Assembly (NCBI GenBank): GCA_006538405.1
Contig: BJKQ01000013.1
Span: 1 to 64,000 of the forward strand
DNA: 64,000 nucleotides
Source of the DNA: Hansfordia pulvinata
Taxonomy: Eukaryota; Ascomycota; Sordariomycetes; Xylariales
Reading direction: 5' to 3'
The position numbers and the translations under genes were made by a program. How positions within the stretch are numbered: position 1 is the first letter of the stretch; every line of letters starts with the position of its first letter. This document shows positions 33,499-45,664 of this stretch, in pieces. The notes beneath the pieces are model-generated. The model saw only the letters and a list, made by a program, of their open reading frames with translations. It did not search any database and had not been told where the DNA came from.

Positions 33499-35648
33499 CT
33501 AAGGATTCATGAGGTGATGCAGCTCACCGGCGCTGAGCGCCTCATTGGCGCCGTTGACCCGTTCAATCGTCTCCAGTGCGAGACCCTCCTGGCTGCCATG
33601 GCCGAAGAGTCGCCATTGCGCACTGGTGTTGAGGCCGAAGTACACGGCACCTGTGGCCTTCATCCACGTCCATGGTTTGCCGCTGGTAAATACTCTGCCC
33701 ATGAGTTTGCCCATTGTTGGTGTCGCTCCAAGAGGAGCCAGCAGACCATCGACCAGGTGGAGATACAAGTCGAATGAAGCGTGGCGGTCGGTGCGGATGA
33801 AGGTCTTGCTCTGCCAGGCTTGGAACGCTCGTATCTCTTGGTAGAGCTGCTCGGTTGATGGCAGTTGGACCCGGCCGGCCAGCGACGCCACTGCGAGTCG
33901 GGCCTGCGCCTCTTCGACCGTCGTGGCAGCGCCGGTTGTTTCAATGAACCCAATCACGAAGAGGTTGTTATAGCGAGGGGGCACGGTCAACTTCCACAGA
34001 TCCATCGCGTGCTCCGGGGTCTCGGGTCCATGCAAAACGTCGTCAGGCAGGTAAGGGAGGGTGTGCCTGTAGCCAGTGCAGGCTATCACAATATCCACGT
34101 CCAGGTCGTCTCCGGTGCTAAGGTGCAGGCCGCTTTCGGTAAAACGCTCAATGGTGGCTCGGTGAACCTTGACCGTCCCGTTCCGCACTTTCTCCACAAA
34201 GTCGCCGCGAATGGTGGGAGACTGGGCCATGATGGAATGGTCTGGCTTGAGTTCTTTTGGGGGCTCGCCCTCGACAATGTTGAGAAGCTTGGTCTGGAGG
34301 TACTGTGATACCGACAATGGCAACCAGGTCTGGGTGGCACGATCTGTGACCGGTCAGCGTCAGCCGCACGAGGTGGTGTCGTCCAGGCGCACTGGGGACG
34401 CCAGACTCGGGGTCGCAGATCGACAAGCAAAACTCACCATCCCATGCCTCAATGGGCTTGCCGAGAACATAACGCGGCAGGATCCAACCTCCACGACGGG
34501 TGACAACGTGCACCTCCTTACAGCCAATGGACAGTTCGGATGCTATGTCGACGGCTCCGGACCCAAGCCCGATCACGGCAACTCGCTTGCCCTCGAACGC
34601 TCCAGGGGTCCTGTAGAACTTGCTGTGCATGAACCGGCCCTTGTACTCCTCGCGTCCCGCAAAGTCCGGAATGGACGGGTCTGAGTGGTTGCCGGTGGCG
34701 GCAAAAACGGCATCGTATGTCTTCTCCTCCAAAGGCTTTCCGTCTTTTTCGAACTTCAGGGTCCATGTCTGGTCGTCGTTGGGACGGCATTCGGTGACCT
34801 TTGTCTGCAGGTGGACGTGCTTCATGAGCCCAAAGTGATCGGCGTAGTCGTGAAGGTACCGCAGCATTTGGCGGTGGCTGAAGTAGTCTCCGTACTGTGC
34901 CGGGTCCAGCGGAAAGTCGCTGAAGCTCGAGGTGTCACGGCACGAGTTGAGGATCACGCCGTCGTACATGGTGGAATAGACTTCGCTACCGTCCTGTGGA
35001 ACGGGCTGATAGGCCCATTGGCCGCCAATCTCCGGCCTCACTTCGAAAATCTCGGCCTCAAAGCCTTCGGCCAAGCATTCTTTCAGTGACGCCAGACCAC
35101 CGAGCCCTGGTTGGTTATTGTCAGAATAGGAACTTGACTTGAATGTGACGGCACATGGGTCGCGCGCATAACACGCCAAGGGATGCAGATAGCCGTCGCA
35201 GCTGCATTTTCTAGCGCTCCGGGGTGGGCCTGATCTACGCCTTGCAGAGATCGGATGGAGGCAAAGGGAAGGCCGTTCCGATGGGGGTTTTGTGGAAGAC
35301 CATTGCGGTGTCAGCTCAAACGCGTTTGCAATGGCCCTCACCCCCAGGCTGCTGTGCCTCGGAAGCGATCAGCCCGCTAGCCCAGCCAGCGCGACCGGAC
35401 GAGGCGCCAAGTCACGGTGCAGCCGATGCGAGGCAACAGGCGTTGAGGCACTTTGCCACGGCGGAGTGCGCCTCTTCTCCAGGCTGCCGAGGTGCGGGGG
35501 TGTACGTCTGGTGTTGGCGGTGGCGAGGAACACGAAAATGGGCCGAGACGCGCGCACCATGGGGCTGATTTCCCGGGCGACGCGAAGAGTAAAGAGAGCA
35601 CTCACCTCCGCCAATGATGGCCACTCGCTTTCTGGGTATTGAAGACAT
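33499..35648 (-). CDS. Flavin-containing monooxygenase (FMO family)
   Basis: Three exons (35606-35648, 34438-35106, 33499-34343) give 518 aa. Intron 1 is unusually long (499 bp) and splits the FAD-binding Rossmann motif, which reads VAIIGG joined to GLGGLASLKECL. Intron 2 is 94 bp. Other marks: EIGGQWAYQP, the FMO fingerprint KGRFMHSKFYR, a second dinucleotide fold VAVIGLGSGAVDIA for NADPH, and ACTGYRHTLPYL. These proteins oxygenate N- or S-nucleophiles. The substrate cannot be told. No signal peptide. The stop is 381 bp from the QPRT stop (convergent). It is not of the kynurenine 3-monooxygenase type, so membership in NAD synthesis is not implied. Confidence 0.9.
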
Positions 35649-37651
35649 GGTATCTGGAACTGTTGCGATGGAGAGTACGAGTAGTCGGGGACCTTCTGGA
35701 GCTGAAGGAGACGGAAGACGCGGCGCGCGGTCAGGTTCGGAAGCCGAGTCTCTTCTTTATTGTTATGGGCTTGTCAGCACCGTGTTTAGTACGCAGCTGT
35801 TTCCGCGGCCGTACGCGGACTCTACGGCCGCAACACGTACGTGTACACGTTCGGAAGCGTAGGATTCGGTGCGGCTGAACAGATACGAGTAGCTGAGCGG
35901 CCATGCTAGTTTGGGTGTAATTACTCGCACGACCTCTACTTTAAGCGAAGCCCAACGCGTGCAGCCATCCATGTACTCGTTCGCGGCTCGAACCCCTGCC
36001 CTTCCCAGGACCGTTCCCGCGTTCCTCTCCCGCGAGAGTAGGCAACGGTCCAGCAACCTGCCCTTGTCTAGCCCTACGGTGAGCTGACCTCCAGCTACCT
36101 AGCAAGGCGTGGCTCGGTGTTGAGGAACCACCCGGGGCAGGGCTCTCCAGGGCTGTCTTTGCACGTGGCAGATGCTGGGCATTGGCTGTCTTGAGACCCA
36201 CACAGAACACCACCCCTCCAAGTGGGGGCAGAAAACTACTCGTGCTTAACTCGGCGCACCAGCACAGTACGAGTACCATGGTAAAGTAAAGGCTGAAGGC
36301 TCACGAACATGTATGCGCGCGCATGCTTCACCAATGAGGGTTACGACTGAAGCCTTTCCTCGCGGTGTGGCCATTGGAGGCCTGTGTCCCATGTTGCCTG
36401 ACCATGCGGTATTCGAGCATTTCTGAAAGAATAAAAACAAAAAAAACCGGGGATAGGCCAACGAGCAGAGAAGCCTGGAGAGCAGTATCAAAGGACCCGG
36501 CTTGAGCACAGATACTCGTACACAAAAGATGTGTTTACTTTTGTGGCTGTCAGCACTAGTTCGACTCGAGGCCCAATATCAATAATAAAATGATTGCGCA
36601 GGCCCTCCCACGAACCAGAATCTGAACGAGTCTTCCTGCAGTACCTAAAGACCAGCCCGGAGGCCACCGGACTGCGCGCCTCCGTGAATAGGTATGGAGG
36701 AAGAGACCTGTTGTCCAAGCCGCGTCGCTCAACCATGCCTAAGACTGCCTACCCAAGCGGAGGGAGTAGTTCTCACAGCGAATCGCTGCTTGGTTGGTTG
36801 TCTTCATGGCTGACCTGACCACGCCCAGGCCGGGCGATCCCGAGCGACGGATACACGTGTTCGTCCGTTGGGGAGAAAAACGCGCCTTAAGAAGCGCTGT
36901 GTACCGGACAGAGGTTTCCAGCTTGGAAATTTTTGTTCGGACCAGGGTCTTCGACGAGTGCCTAGTAAGCCCGCTTCAGGTACACGAGAACGAGCACACA
37001 CACGCAGGTGAGGTACGTGGGATGAGGGGGGTGATAATAATTGAGTGTATCTCCAGCTCGTCGCGAGGAGGGAGGATGGGGAGCTGTAACATACCTGTTG
37101 GGAATATGTGCGTGTGGGTCGCTCGTACGAGTACATGGCGGTTGGCATGACTGAAGCTGGCATGGGGCACGCACTCGTATTTTGCAAGCTGATAAGGTGT
37201 CAGGTACGTAAGGTACATATCAACCACGAAAAGAAGCATTCTCTCGTTCATCACAACGGTGTGGGGACGGCCCACATCCATACATGTAGTATTGGCCGTT
37301 GCTAACATGGCCTGGGTAGCTTCATAATCATGTACCTTCATAAACCCTTCACAGCCCCAAAGCACACAACCTCGCAGTCACATGCGCCCTATTTTTCTTT
37401 CCCTTCCAGAGAATTGGTTTGATTAGAGGGGGTTTTCGGGGAGACCGTCACTCGATGTTATCAGCCGCGTCTTTAAGTCCTTGCCTTAACCAGAAAGCTC
37501 TCCGTATGGGCGACAGAGTATTCATCTTTAGCCTACCTATATGTACCTCAGGCATGAAGAACGTCAAATGGCTTAATAAGTGATGGATAGATCCATGCAA
37601 ATTCAAAGTTTAACCCAGCCCCGCGCCATCGGCCGCATGCAAATGTGCCCG

Positions 37652-37690
<39 letters not shown>

Positions 37691-39270
37691 GACTTGCGCT
37701 CTGGCTGGGCTGTAGGAGGGATCCAGGGACCAGACCTGTGCCTACATCTCGTCTGCACACATATCGTACACCGACCTCCTCTTGGCTGTCGCGGGGCGGC
37801 TGTCAACATTGTGAAAGGTGCAGGTGGGCATTGAGTACCTCAGAGTGGTGGGTTTTTATTCTTTCATGTATCACAGCCTGCCGTGTCTTGGATGAGGTGA
37901 CTCGTGAGAATCGCTTCACGACCCGAACAGCAGGCGCTCCCAACCTTCCGGGATTGGGCCCTTATTTCTTGCTTTTCTGTTTCTTCTTCTTCTTCTTCTT
38001 CTTTATGCCTCTTTCTACCGAGCCATCTAGTCGCATCGCCCGCCTGCCCGCTTGCTTGCTTGCCCGGTGAGATCAGTCGCCCAGTTCAGGCAACCTGCGC
38101 GTTGAGGAGCGCATCTGGGACGTCGCCCTTGCCCCAGAAACGTCACTGGCTGCAGTAGCAGCGGCACGCGTGCATCGCCATTCGGCCGTCTGACGGGCTG
38201 TCAAGGAGGGCCGAAAAGAACGCCTCCACTGTGGGCGCGCGCCCACCTTGCGCAGGCTCATCAGCCGTTGCTGCTTGGCCGCGTCCCGCAATCTGCTCCG
38301 GCGCGCGTGTGGGCTGCTGATGTATGGTGGCCCCCCCTTCTGCATTATCTGCATCTGCAGACTTCTCGCCGCGCAGCCACGCACACAACGCCCACTCCCG
38401 CCCGCCTATCACGCACCGGCCACGGCTCCCCACAGCGCCGCGCAACGCATGCACGCCGGCCCCCCTCCCTCCCCTTGCATGTCGCTGCCGCAGGACGCAT
38501 CGGCTGGCGGTGCCCGTATGCCTTGCTCTACGTACGCACAGCTGCGGCCGCTCCACAGCTTCAACTGTTGGCGTCGTCCTGAGACCCTCCCGACCTCGCC
38601 TATCCCCCGAACAGACAGACGCATGTGCTGTGCTGGCAACTCAAGTCTTGCGTGGCTTCGGCGACGAAACGATAGCCACAACCACGCCCACGCCCTCGAC
38701 CACGACCACGACGGCCTCTTGAACAGCCCAGTCTGCGCATCCTCGTGCCTCCACCTCCCGTCCCATGCTCCATCTTCTTCTGCTTCTTCTAGAATAATAA
38801 GTAGCCGGCGTGCCTGGTCCGTGCTGCCTCGAGAGTATCCTCTTGCGAATCCCCGTCCGAGTGCTCCCCCCGGTCCGACTTTGCCCTCGACGCACTGGGA
38901 CGCACGTCGTCAATCTCGCGCCTCCATCGTCGCATGGTCGCATTGCTCAGTCGCGCGTCTGTCGAACCGCCTGCCCCGAACGCCGGCCCCGCTCACCATC
39001 TGCCAAGACGTGGGTACAACGCGTGGGTATATGAAAAGTCGAACTCGCTGTATATGCCCCGCGCGGCCCGGCCTGCGAGACCATCCAACTTACAGATCAC
39101 GAATAACGCTTTCAATGGCGGGTCCGGCCCGCGCCACATCAGAAGCCCATCCACTGCACTGATCGTCGGAAGTTGCCACGTCCGACCTCGGGGCTTCAGT
39201 CCGGTGCTCGTTCCACGCTGCGCAGAGGCTGGTCTGCGATCTCTTTGCGGCGAGTGCTACATTACTCACA
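35649..39270. other. 3.6-kb gene-poor spacer with microsatellites
   Basis: No splice-supported or domain-bearing gene found on either strand. The longest frame (38248-39162) is Pro/Arg/Ser/His-biased and unconvincing. Several TACGAGTA/TACTCGTA words occur (near 35885, 36268, 36513 and 37125). It may include the LaeA-like gene's long upstream region. Confidence 0.45.
37653..37687. repeat. (CA)n microsatellite
   Basis: Seventeen and a half uninterrupted CA units in the spacer. A short TTC/TCT tract follows at about 37980-38003. Confidence 0.95.
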
Positions 39271-40450
39271 ATGGACAGGCAAAGAAGGTCTCAAGAACCG
39301 CCTTTGGTGAGTCTCTCGGTCGACTCGGGACCAACAAGCATCCACGTTGACAAGTCTCAAGGAAGGCCCAAGCCAGGCTGGGCAAGGCTTCGACAAAGTA
39401 GACCCGAGCGGAGGCAATGCGCCCAGCGGCAATGCATCAGAAGACACATTCTCTCTCCAGGGCCAGCTCGGAGACGCGTACAACCACCAATTTCACTGCG
39501 CTGGCGACGTATACATCCCGTTTACCAAGAGGCAAGCGCGCCGTATGGAAGTCAGGCATCGCCTCATGCGGCTGTGCCTCGACGGCGAGTTGACCCAGAC
39601 AAGGCTGGACCCCCGGGAAGTCAAGTTGATGGTCGACGTGGGCACCGGCACCGGCCTGTGGCCCACTCACATGGCAGCGCGCTTTCCCGGGGCTCGGATC
39701 GTTGGCATGGACGTGGCGCCCATCCAGGGGACGCTGGTGCCGCCAAACGTCACCTATCTGATAGGCGACGTCGAGAAGCCGTGGCAGATGGAGGACGGAA
39801 CAGTTGACTTTGTTCACGTGCGGAGCATGATAGGCGTCGTGCACGACTGGCCTGCCTTGATGGCCCAGGCATACCGAAAATTACGCCCCGGGGGTCTGCT
39901 GGAAATGACAGAGATCTCGACCAAAGTCAACGATTTCGACGGCAAGTTTGGCGAATGTCAGTTATTGCCCCGCACCACCAAATCACAACACGCCGTGACG
40001 GAGAAGAGCGGCACGGATTATGACCCGATCCCCAAATTCACCCGCTGGCTTCATCAAACGAGCTTTGAAAAAGTATCCCAGCGCATGGAAATCCTTCCTC
40101 TTTGGTCATGGACCAATGACGAGAAGCTCGTGGCTCGCTCGGGCCCCATCAGGGAGTTGATGGAGTGTTGGCTGGGTGAGTAGCCAGTGTGACTTGGCCC
40201 GACCTATCCGCGAAGCTGACTTAGTGGCTTGATAGTGACAAATGCCGACTTGCTACTGGAGGAGTTGGGACGAGATCAAGCGCAAGTAGACGCCGAGACA
40301 CAGCAATTTAGGGAGGAGTTTCTGGGAACCAAGTACAAGACGTACATGACTGCGTATGGACCCTCCAATGCCTCTCTCCACCAGCAGAAACTGACCCAGC
40401 CACCAGATACTTCACCACGGCAAGGAAGTCTCAGAGGCAATGACCACTGA
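39271..40450 (+). CDS. LaeA-like SAM-dependent methyltransferase (354 aa)
   Basis: Three exons (39271-39306, 39362-40175, 40236-40450), introns 55 and 60 bp, total 354 aa. A short polar N-terminus leads to FHCAGDVYIPFTKRQARRMEV, typical of the LaeA-like group. Then motif I VDVGTGTGLWPTHMA, IVGMDVAPIQ (acidic end of strand 2, ribose contact), YLIGDVEKPW, FVHVRSMIGVVHDW and RKLRPGGLLEMTEI. Class I Rossmann fold. Homologues include secondary-metabolism regulators and small-molecule methyltransferases, and sequence alone does not separate these. No biosynthetic core enzyme (PKS, NRPS, terpene) is nearby. Confidence 0.83.
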
Positions 40451-41148
40451 ACTGCGCGCTGGCAAAGGAAGCTTACGGATCATGTCTTGTTGATTGAACT
40501 CGGAGCAGCCTTTCACATGCGCAGTACACCTCTCATGTGACGAACCAGAGCTGAAGCTGGACATGTTTGGTTGCTTAATAACAAGATCGACGGTGAAGGC
40601 AAGAGCTTTTACTCTCCATTACCGCATATACGATAGATGCCTCGGCAGTCAAGAGGGCGAAGTCTACAAGGAGGCGACGAACCGCCTGGTCTCGCCCCAA
40701 CGAGCCAGAAATCTGGGAGGCTTAGAATCGCCACCGAATGGGTCGCTACCCTGGCGTTTGAGCGTCACAAGGCAGATGTGTAAAAAAAAAAAAAGTCTTG
40801 GCGGGACTTCTCGATCGTTCTTGCTCTCCACCTGGGTCGTACACCAGGGAAGTCTCCACCTGATCCGTGCCTTAGCTTACTTTCCACCTGGGCCTTGCCT
40901 TAGGTGACGAGTCTATGTGTCTATCAAGGCCATGCCCGGCAGAATTGCAATCTGCCCTAGAAAACTCATTTTCAAGCCTGATTCACCGAAGCAGGGGTTC
41001 AAACTGCACAAACGAATGATATGAGGCTATTGATATCCAAAGTGGCGAATAGGGGCGCAATAAGCTGGCCAAGCTAAAATTGCTTGCTTCAGCCTTGGGG
41101 GAGGCAAAAGTTAAAGGCACCACCTGATTTAGGATCAAAAAATGCTAC
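40451..41148. other. Spacer, no gene seen
   Basis: Contains a poly-A run near 40783. No protein-like frame with support. Ends at the left target-site duplication of the adjacent element. Confidence 0.5.
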
Positions 41149-41155
41149 GATGACT

Positions 41156-41874
41156 GCGCAGACTTTAATTCCCTACCCCCAGCGAACAATTCCATAACCC
41201 CCCCCCCCCCCCTTCCACAGTTTATCGAGATGTGATGACCAAAACCCTACTTAAAAAAGATTACTTTGCAGTACGTTTTTAGTAAGGAAGTGAAGTATTC
41301 ATTAATATCATAAAAGTACTTCGTCAGCTCTTAAAAATTAGGCCTGACCAGACCGTCACTGCCAGCGCTGTTTAAGGGGCGAATAGAACCCGCCTTTTCA
41401 ATCGGATTAGGAGATTCTTACCATGTGCGCCGACCAGGCGTAACTGACACACATTCGCCGACCAGGCGGGAATGGCACGTACAGACTCCACTTTAACGAC
41501 CCCTTTAGCCCGTGAGGGGGAAAAGTGTATGCCGGGCCGTCAGAAGCCTGGCACTTTCGCCTGATAGCAGTTAGCACTAATGGGGCTGGGGCGCCGACAA
41601 GGAGGGTCGCCGAAAAGGGCTGCGCCGACAAGGGGGGCGCCGATAAGGGGGGTCGCCGACGAGGAGGGTCGCCGACGAGAGGGGGAGGTGCTGACGAGGT
41701 TAAGGACAACGAGCCGGCAACCCTCTTTACTGGCAAATAATTGAGGAGTACTTCCGACCGAGCCCAGAAATGTACTGTTATACTGGTCCACGTCAGGTCA
41801 TCACATAACTCGATGATTTAAGGTAAGGGGGGGTCTAGATCTGTTCACTGGGGGTAGGGAATTAAAGTCTGCGC
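41156..41874. mobile_element. Non-autonomous TIR DNA transposon (MITE-like), 719 bp
   Basis: The left end begins GCGCAGACTTTAATTCCC, and the right end is its reverse complement. The first 27 bases match perfectly, followed by one C/T mismatch and GAACA. An imperfect inverted match continues inward to about 85 bp, including C-runs (C15 at 41198-41212) and ATCGAG..ATGTGATGACC. GATGACT flanks both ends directly (41149-41155 and 41875-41881), a 7-bp target-site duplication (8 bp, CGATGACT, if the last C of the right end is counted as target). No transposase frame is present. The interior holds a 16-bp minisatellite. Confidence 0.85.
41593..41700. repeat. 16-bp minisatellite inside the transposon
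   Basis: GCCGAC(A/G)AGG-type units start at about 41593, 41609, 41624, 41639, 41655, 41671 and 41690 (period 15-16, last 19). Two related GCGCCGACCAGGCG copies lie at 41427 and 41455. In one frame it encodes ADKGG repeats, but there is no evidence of a real protein. Confidence 0.75.
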
Positions 41875-42271
41875 GATGACTGGTTCATTCATAAAGCCCT
41901 GATTAAAGATTGCCTCGGCCCCGCTTCCACCCTAGAACACGACAAGGTAGCCACTTTCGCCCACAACATAACAGGTGAACCCTGGACGGTGGACCCAGAG
42001 TGGCGGTTCAATTCACTACTGCAAATAGCCTATTCTAAAAATCTCAATGTCCTCCAGAGCTGGGGTCTTAACACTGAAAATATAGTTCTTCTAATTGCGG
42101 TCCGGGCCCGGAAGGTTTCAAGTCACGCATGGCATAGATAAATACCAGCTTGTGCAGAAGTTCATGGCAGTAAACAAACCGCACAACCCACCAAACTTCG
42201 ACCAACCCCTATCCCTTCAGACCCGGCCAAAACCCAGTCCTCCTCTAACAGAGTGAGCTTCAAGTGTTGCA

Positions 42272-43684
42272 ATGAAGTTCAGCATCATCTTCAACACTGC
42301 ATCTGCATGGCTGTGCACGCCAGTGCCCGTACAAGCGTTGACGGTACCCGCATCCCATAGCGACCACCCATTAGTTGCTAGAGACTTGGTGAACAGCGAC
42401 ACACTGCCCCAGCGGTCTCGTTATTGGCACAAGGAAAAGGAATTCAACCCTAAGTGGGAGTGGCAGCCCCGCGGAAACAAGAAGAGTCTTGGCAGAGGGC
42501 TATTCGCCTATGTCCTAGACTTCGGTATCGATGGTTCCCATCCCGAGTTGGCGGGACGAGTCTGGTTTCCAGAAGGAGCGAATTTCGTCGGGGGTGGTGA
42601 CGGCGACAAAAATGGCCACGGAACACAGATTGCCGGCGTCATCGCCGGAGTGAGCGTCGGCCTTGTCCCAGGCGCCGATATCATATCTGTCAAAATCGGC
42701 ACAGATGACAGCGTAAGTTCTGCACCAGGAGTCTAGAGACAAGAGTCAAGACCATCTGGTGCGCTGAGACTAACTGCTCTGTAGAATCAGTTTTACCTCG
42801 TCCTTGAAGGGCTGGAATGGTCTATCAATCACATCATCGAGAACAACCGCATTGATGAATCAGTTATCCATGTCTCTTGCGGTAAGTGCTTTAGCTTTTT
42901 ATCCCCGGTATGGAATCAGCCTGAACTTACGCTGTGCCTGTTAGCCTATTACGCGGGCAGAGAGAAAACAATGGGGGGTAAAGATGCCGGGTACAGCGCG
43001 CGCATTGTCGACCAGGTCACCAGGGCGAGAGAGATTGGGATTCCCGTGTTCGTCCCGTCTGGAAACCAATGTGTGAGTATCAGCCGCTTTCCAAGCCGGA
43101 AAAGGAAATTAACTGGTCAATTCTAGCGCAAATTGTTCAAGGCGAAGGTAGACCCGGGCGATGGCGAAGACGGCGGCAGGACCGCGGTCAAGGGGGGACT
43201 CAACATGCCTTCCCAGCTGAAGGAGGTGATCACGGTGGGAGGAGCTACTTACGACATGGACATTGACCCAAAGACGAATTATGGCTCATTGGTGAACATT
43301 CTCGCCGCAGGTGAGAAGGACTCTCTAGTAGCCGCCAACTTCAACTACCGGGAGGGAACTCAACCCAGGTCGCTTGACAATGTCAAGTATTACAACTTTG
43401 GGCCCGGTAGGGAGAATGAGGCTGTCGACTGTGGCGCCGGATCGACAACGAGGTTGACTTGTGGCGGAGGCTCGTCTGCTGCTACTGCCTCAGTTTCGGC
43501 AGGCGAATTGTACCTGCAGTCACAGAAAAAGCTCAAGGGTGAGGCTCGTATCAAGAGACTTCTGTCCATGGCAGAGAACGAGAATGTTGGACTGAGAGAA
43601 GGAGAGAAGACGCACAAAAGATATCTATTCCTTGGGGACGAAAGTCTTTTGTCCAAGGCGATGGACGGTCTGAGCGTCTCATAG
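42272..43684 (+). CDS. Secreted subtilisin-like serine protease (S8), 407 aa
   Basis: Four exons (42272-42712, 42785-42881, 42945-43072, 43127-43684), introns 54-72 bp, 407 aa. Probable signal peptide (residues 1-22, ending VPVQA). The catalytic triad is visible: Asp in AYVLDFGIDGSHPEL, His in NGHGTQIAGVIAG, Ser in GGSSAATASVSAG. The oxyanion Asn is in VFVPSGNQC. Oddities: no recognisable I9 pro-domain between the signal and the catalytic domain. The Ser box lacks the usual Pro after the Ser (GTSMAxP becomes GSSAATA). The usual SxGG strand is HVSCAYYAG. So a divergent subtilase, possibly with altered activity. About 400 bp beyond the transposon. Confidence 0.82.
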
Positions 43685-44317
43685 AAGATCATAAAGATTC
43701 GAATGGATTCGTTCGCTCTCTGCAGATCAACACATGTCAGAAACAGACTACATATATATGAAGCGATGAGAAAGAAGGATTGAGAGGGAAAAATACACTT
43801 ACCTCCTAGTAGACTGCTTGGTGCTTTGAGCCCGCGATGACACGATCCGCTTTGTGAGGTTTCGCAGATAATAATGGCTCCGAGATCAGTTGCACTCGAC
43901 GTCAACCATCACAGCATGACATGTAGTTCACCAAGAGAGCAGCAACACAGCGCTGGACAAAACAACATTCGTTTCCATAATCCTACAGATCATTGCGCCT
44001 TCTACCAGCTCTCTAAAGGCTGATCGTGGCCACCTACTCCCACCATGTTTCTTGGGTATGGCTCCGTGAAGTAGGACGCCACGTTCTGCACTGGCGACAA
44101 AGGTTTTGCATGGGCGACTTGGGGGGGCTGAGGGACCTACCGAGGCCAAGCGATTTAATGAAGCGAGAAGTTGGAGCTGGCCTGGGTCTGTCGTAGCAAA
44201 ATAGCCCGAAAAGCTCTTGAAGTATTTATAGTATTAGGTGCTGAATTATATCGTGGTCTCGTCGCGTCAATATCTTGAAGGTATCATCATGCCTAACTCA
44301 TCAACTCGTTGTTCATC
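43685..44317. other. Convergent intergenic region
   Basis: Between the stops of the subtilase and Rhodopsin-domain genes. No gene seen. Confidence 0.5.
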
Positions 44318-45664
44318 TTACACAGCCCAGTCCCCCTTACCATCGCTCGATGCACTCCCCGACCCAGTGCTCTTTTGCTCGCTGACAATCGAGATCTCCT
44401 GGGCAACCGTGATGCTCTTCTCACCCACACCATCCTTTTGTTTGTCGTCCAGGATGTGCTCGTCACTGCCCCAAGCGATGGTGGTGACGCCATGCTGTGT
44501 CGGGGCCTGGGTCTTGTTGCCCGTCAGCCTGCTCAGCTTGTGAGCTCGGGAGTTGTTTTTGCTGCCGAGCGGGTAGCTTGGGCCCCCGCTAGAGTTGCCT
44601 CCGGACCGCGAGAACAGGCCGGACAGACCGATCTTGCTGGCCGTGGCACGCAGGAGGGGCTGTATGATGGGAAGATGGGTGACGAAGGACGCGACGAAGA
44701 CCTCGCGGCAGGCCCACTGCGAACCGACCAGGGCGCCGCTGGCCCCTGCCTTGATGATGATGATGGCGCGGATGGTGCCTGCTGCAATGACGAAGACGCC
44801 GCCCGAAAACAAGAGCATCAGTGTCAATTTGCGACGGAGCGAGATGTTGACCTTCCAGAGGAGCTGTTTCAAGAATCAAGCGTGTCAGTTGGGCCGGCAG
44901 GCGAACGAACGGAAAGCCAGAGCGTTGTGACTTACGGGCAGCGGGATGGACAGCAGGTAGAGGTCCGTGACGACGTTGGGGATCCAGACAATGAAGACGT
45001 TCAGAGGCGAGTTGGTAGGCTGGCAGTATGGCCCCGGGTCGGGGTAGATCTGCCAGTTGTGCGAGAATGGTTGGCAGCCCAGCAGAATACACAGCATCAC
45101 CGTCAGGTAGGACACTGCAAGCATGGCGTAGCCGGCCTTGACGCGCCAGTTGAGGTGGAACAGGCGGGTCGTGAGCCGCGAGTAGAAGACCGTGATGCAC
45201 AGCTTCAGCACCCACAGGTCCAGCGCGTAGAGGGACCATCCAATGATCTGGATCTTGGAGCCCATCTGGCGCTTGTACTCCTCTTCGCTCCCCGGCACCA
45301 CTGCCATGCGTTCCGCCTCGGACATGTAACTGTTGGTGAGTCCATCGTACGACGAGCCCACGAGATGGGCGAGCGTCGTGACCGTGGCGAAGATGGCCTG
45401 TCTCTGCTGTTAGAACGAACTGACGACGGCCTGCTGCTGCTGCTATTGCTGCTGCTGCAAGTGCGGATTGGGTTCACCTACACCAGACAATGGGGTCAGA
45501 TAATCGTCCAGTTGCAACCCCCCGAGGCCAACCTGGTAGATGCGGTACCAAACACGGGTGATGGCCATGGACAGGGAGATGGCCAAGAGCGTGAAGGACT
45601 CGGCGGCGTTGGAGGTGTCCATGTTGTCGAGTGAGGGTGGGCTCCGGCCGTCGTCCTCCGCCAA
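44318..45664 (-). CDS. Fungal Rhodopsin-domain (PTH11-like) integral membrane protein
   Basis: Three exons (45482-45664, 44936-45397, 44318-44863), introns 84 and 72 bp, 396 aa. About seven hydrophobic segments follow the fungal Rhodopsin_dom pattern: GLGGLQLDDYL after TM1, YALDLWVLKLCITVFYSRL, LGCQPFSHNW, YCQP, FIVWIPNVVTDLYLLSIPLP, LLFSGGVFVIAAGTIRAI. The cytosolic tail is Ser/Gly-rich. This family includes PTH11-like receptors of unknown ligand, in the plasma membrane. It lacks an N-terminal CFEM domain. The first intron contains an imperfect CTG/GCT microsatellite (about 45431-45458). Confidence 0.82.

Noticed and set aside
38248..39162. 304-aa plus-strand frame in the 3.6-kb spacer
   Set aside because: Pro/His/Arg/Ser-rich without recognisable structure, and competing frames on both strands are similarly long.
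44309..45634. 441-aa plus-strand frame
   Set aside because: Antisense to the Rhodopsin-domain gene. The minus strand has membrane segments and consistent introns.
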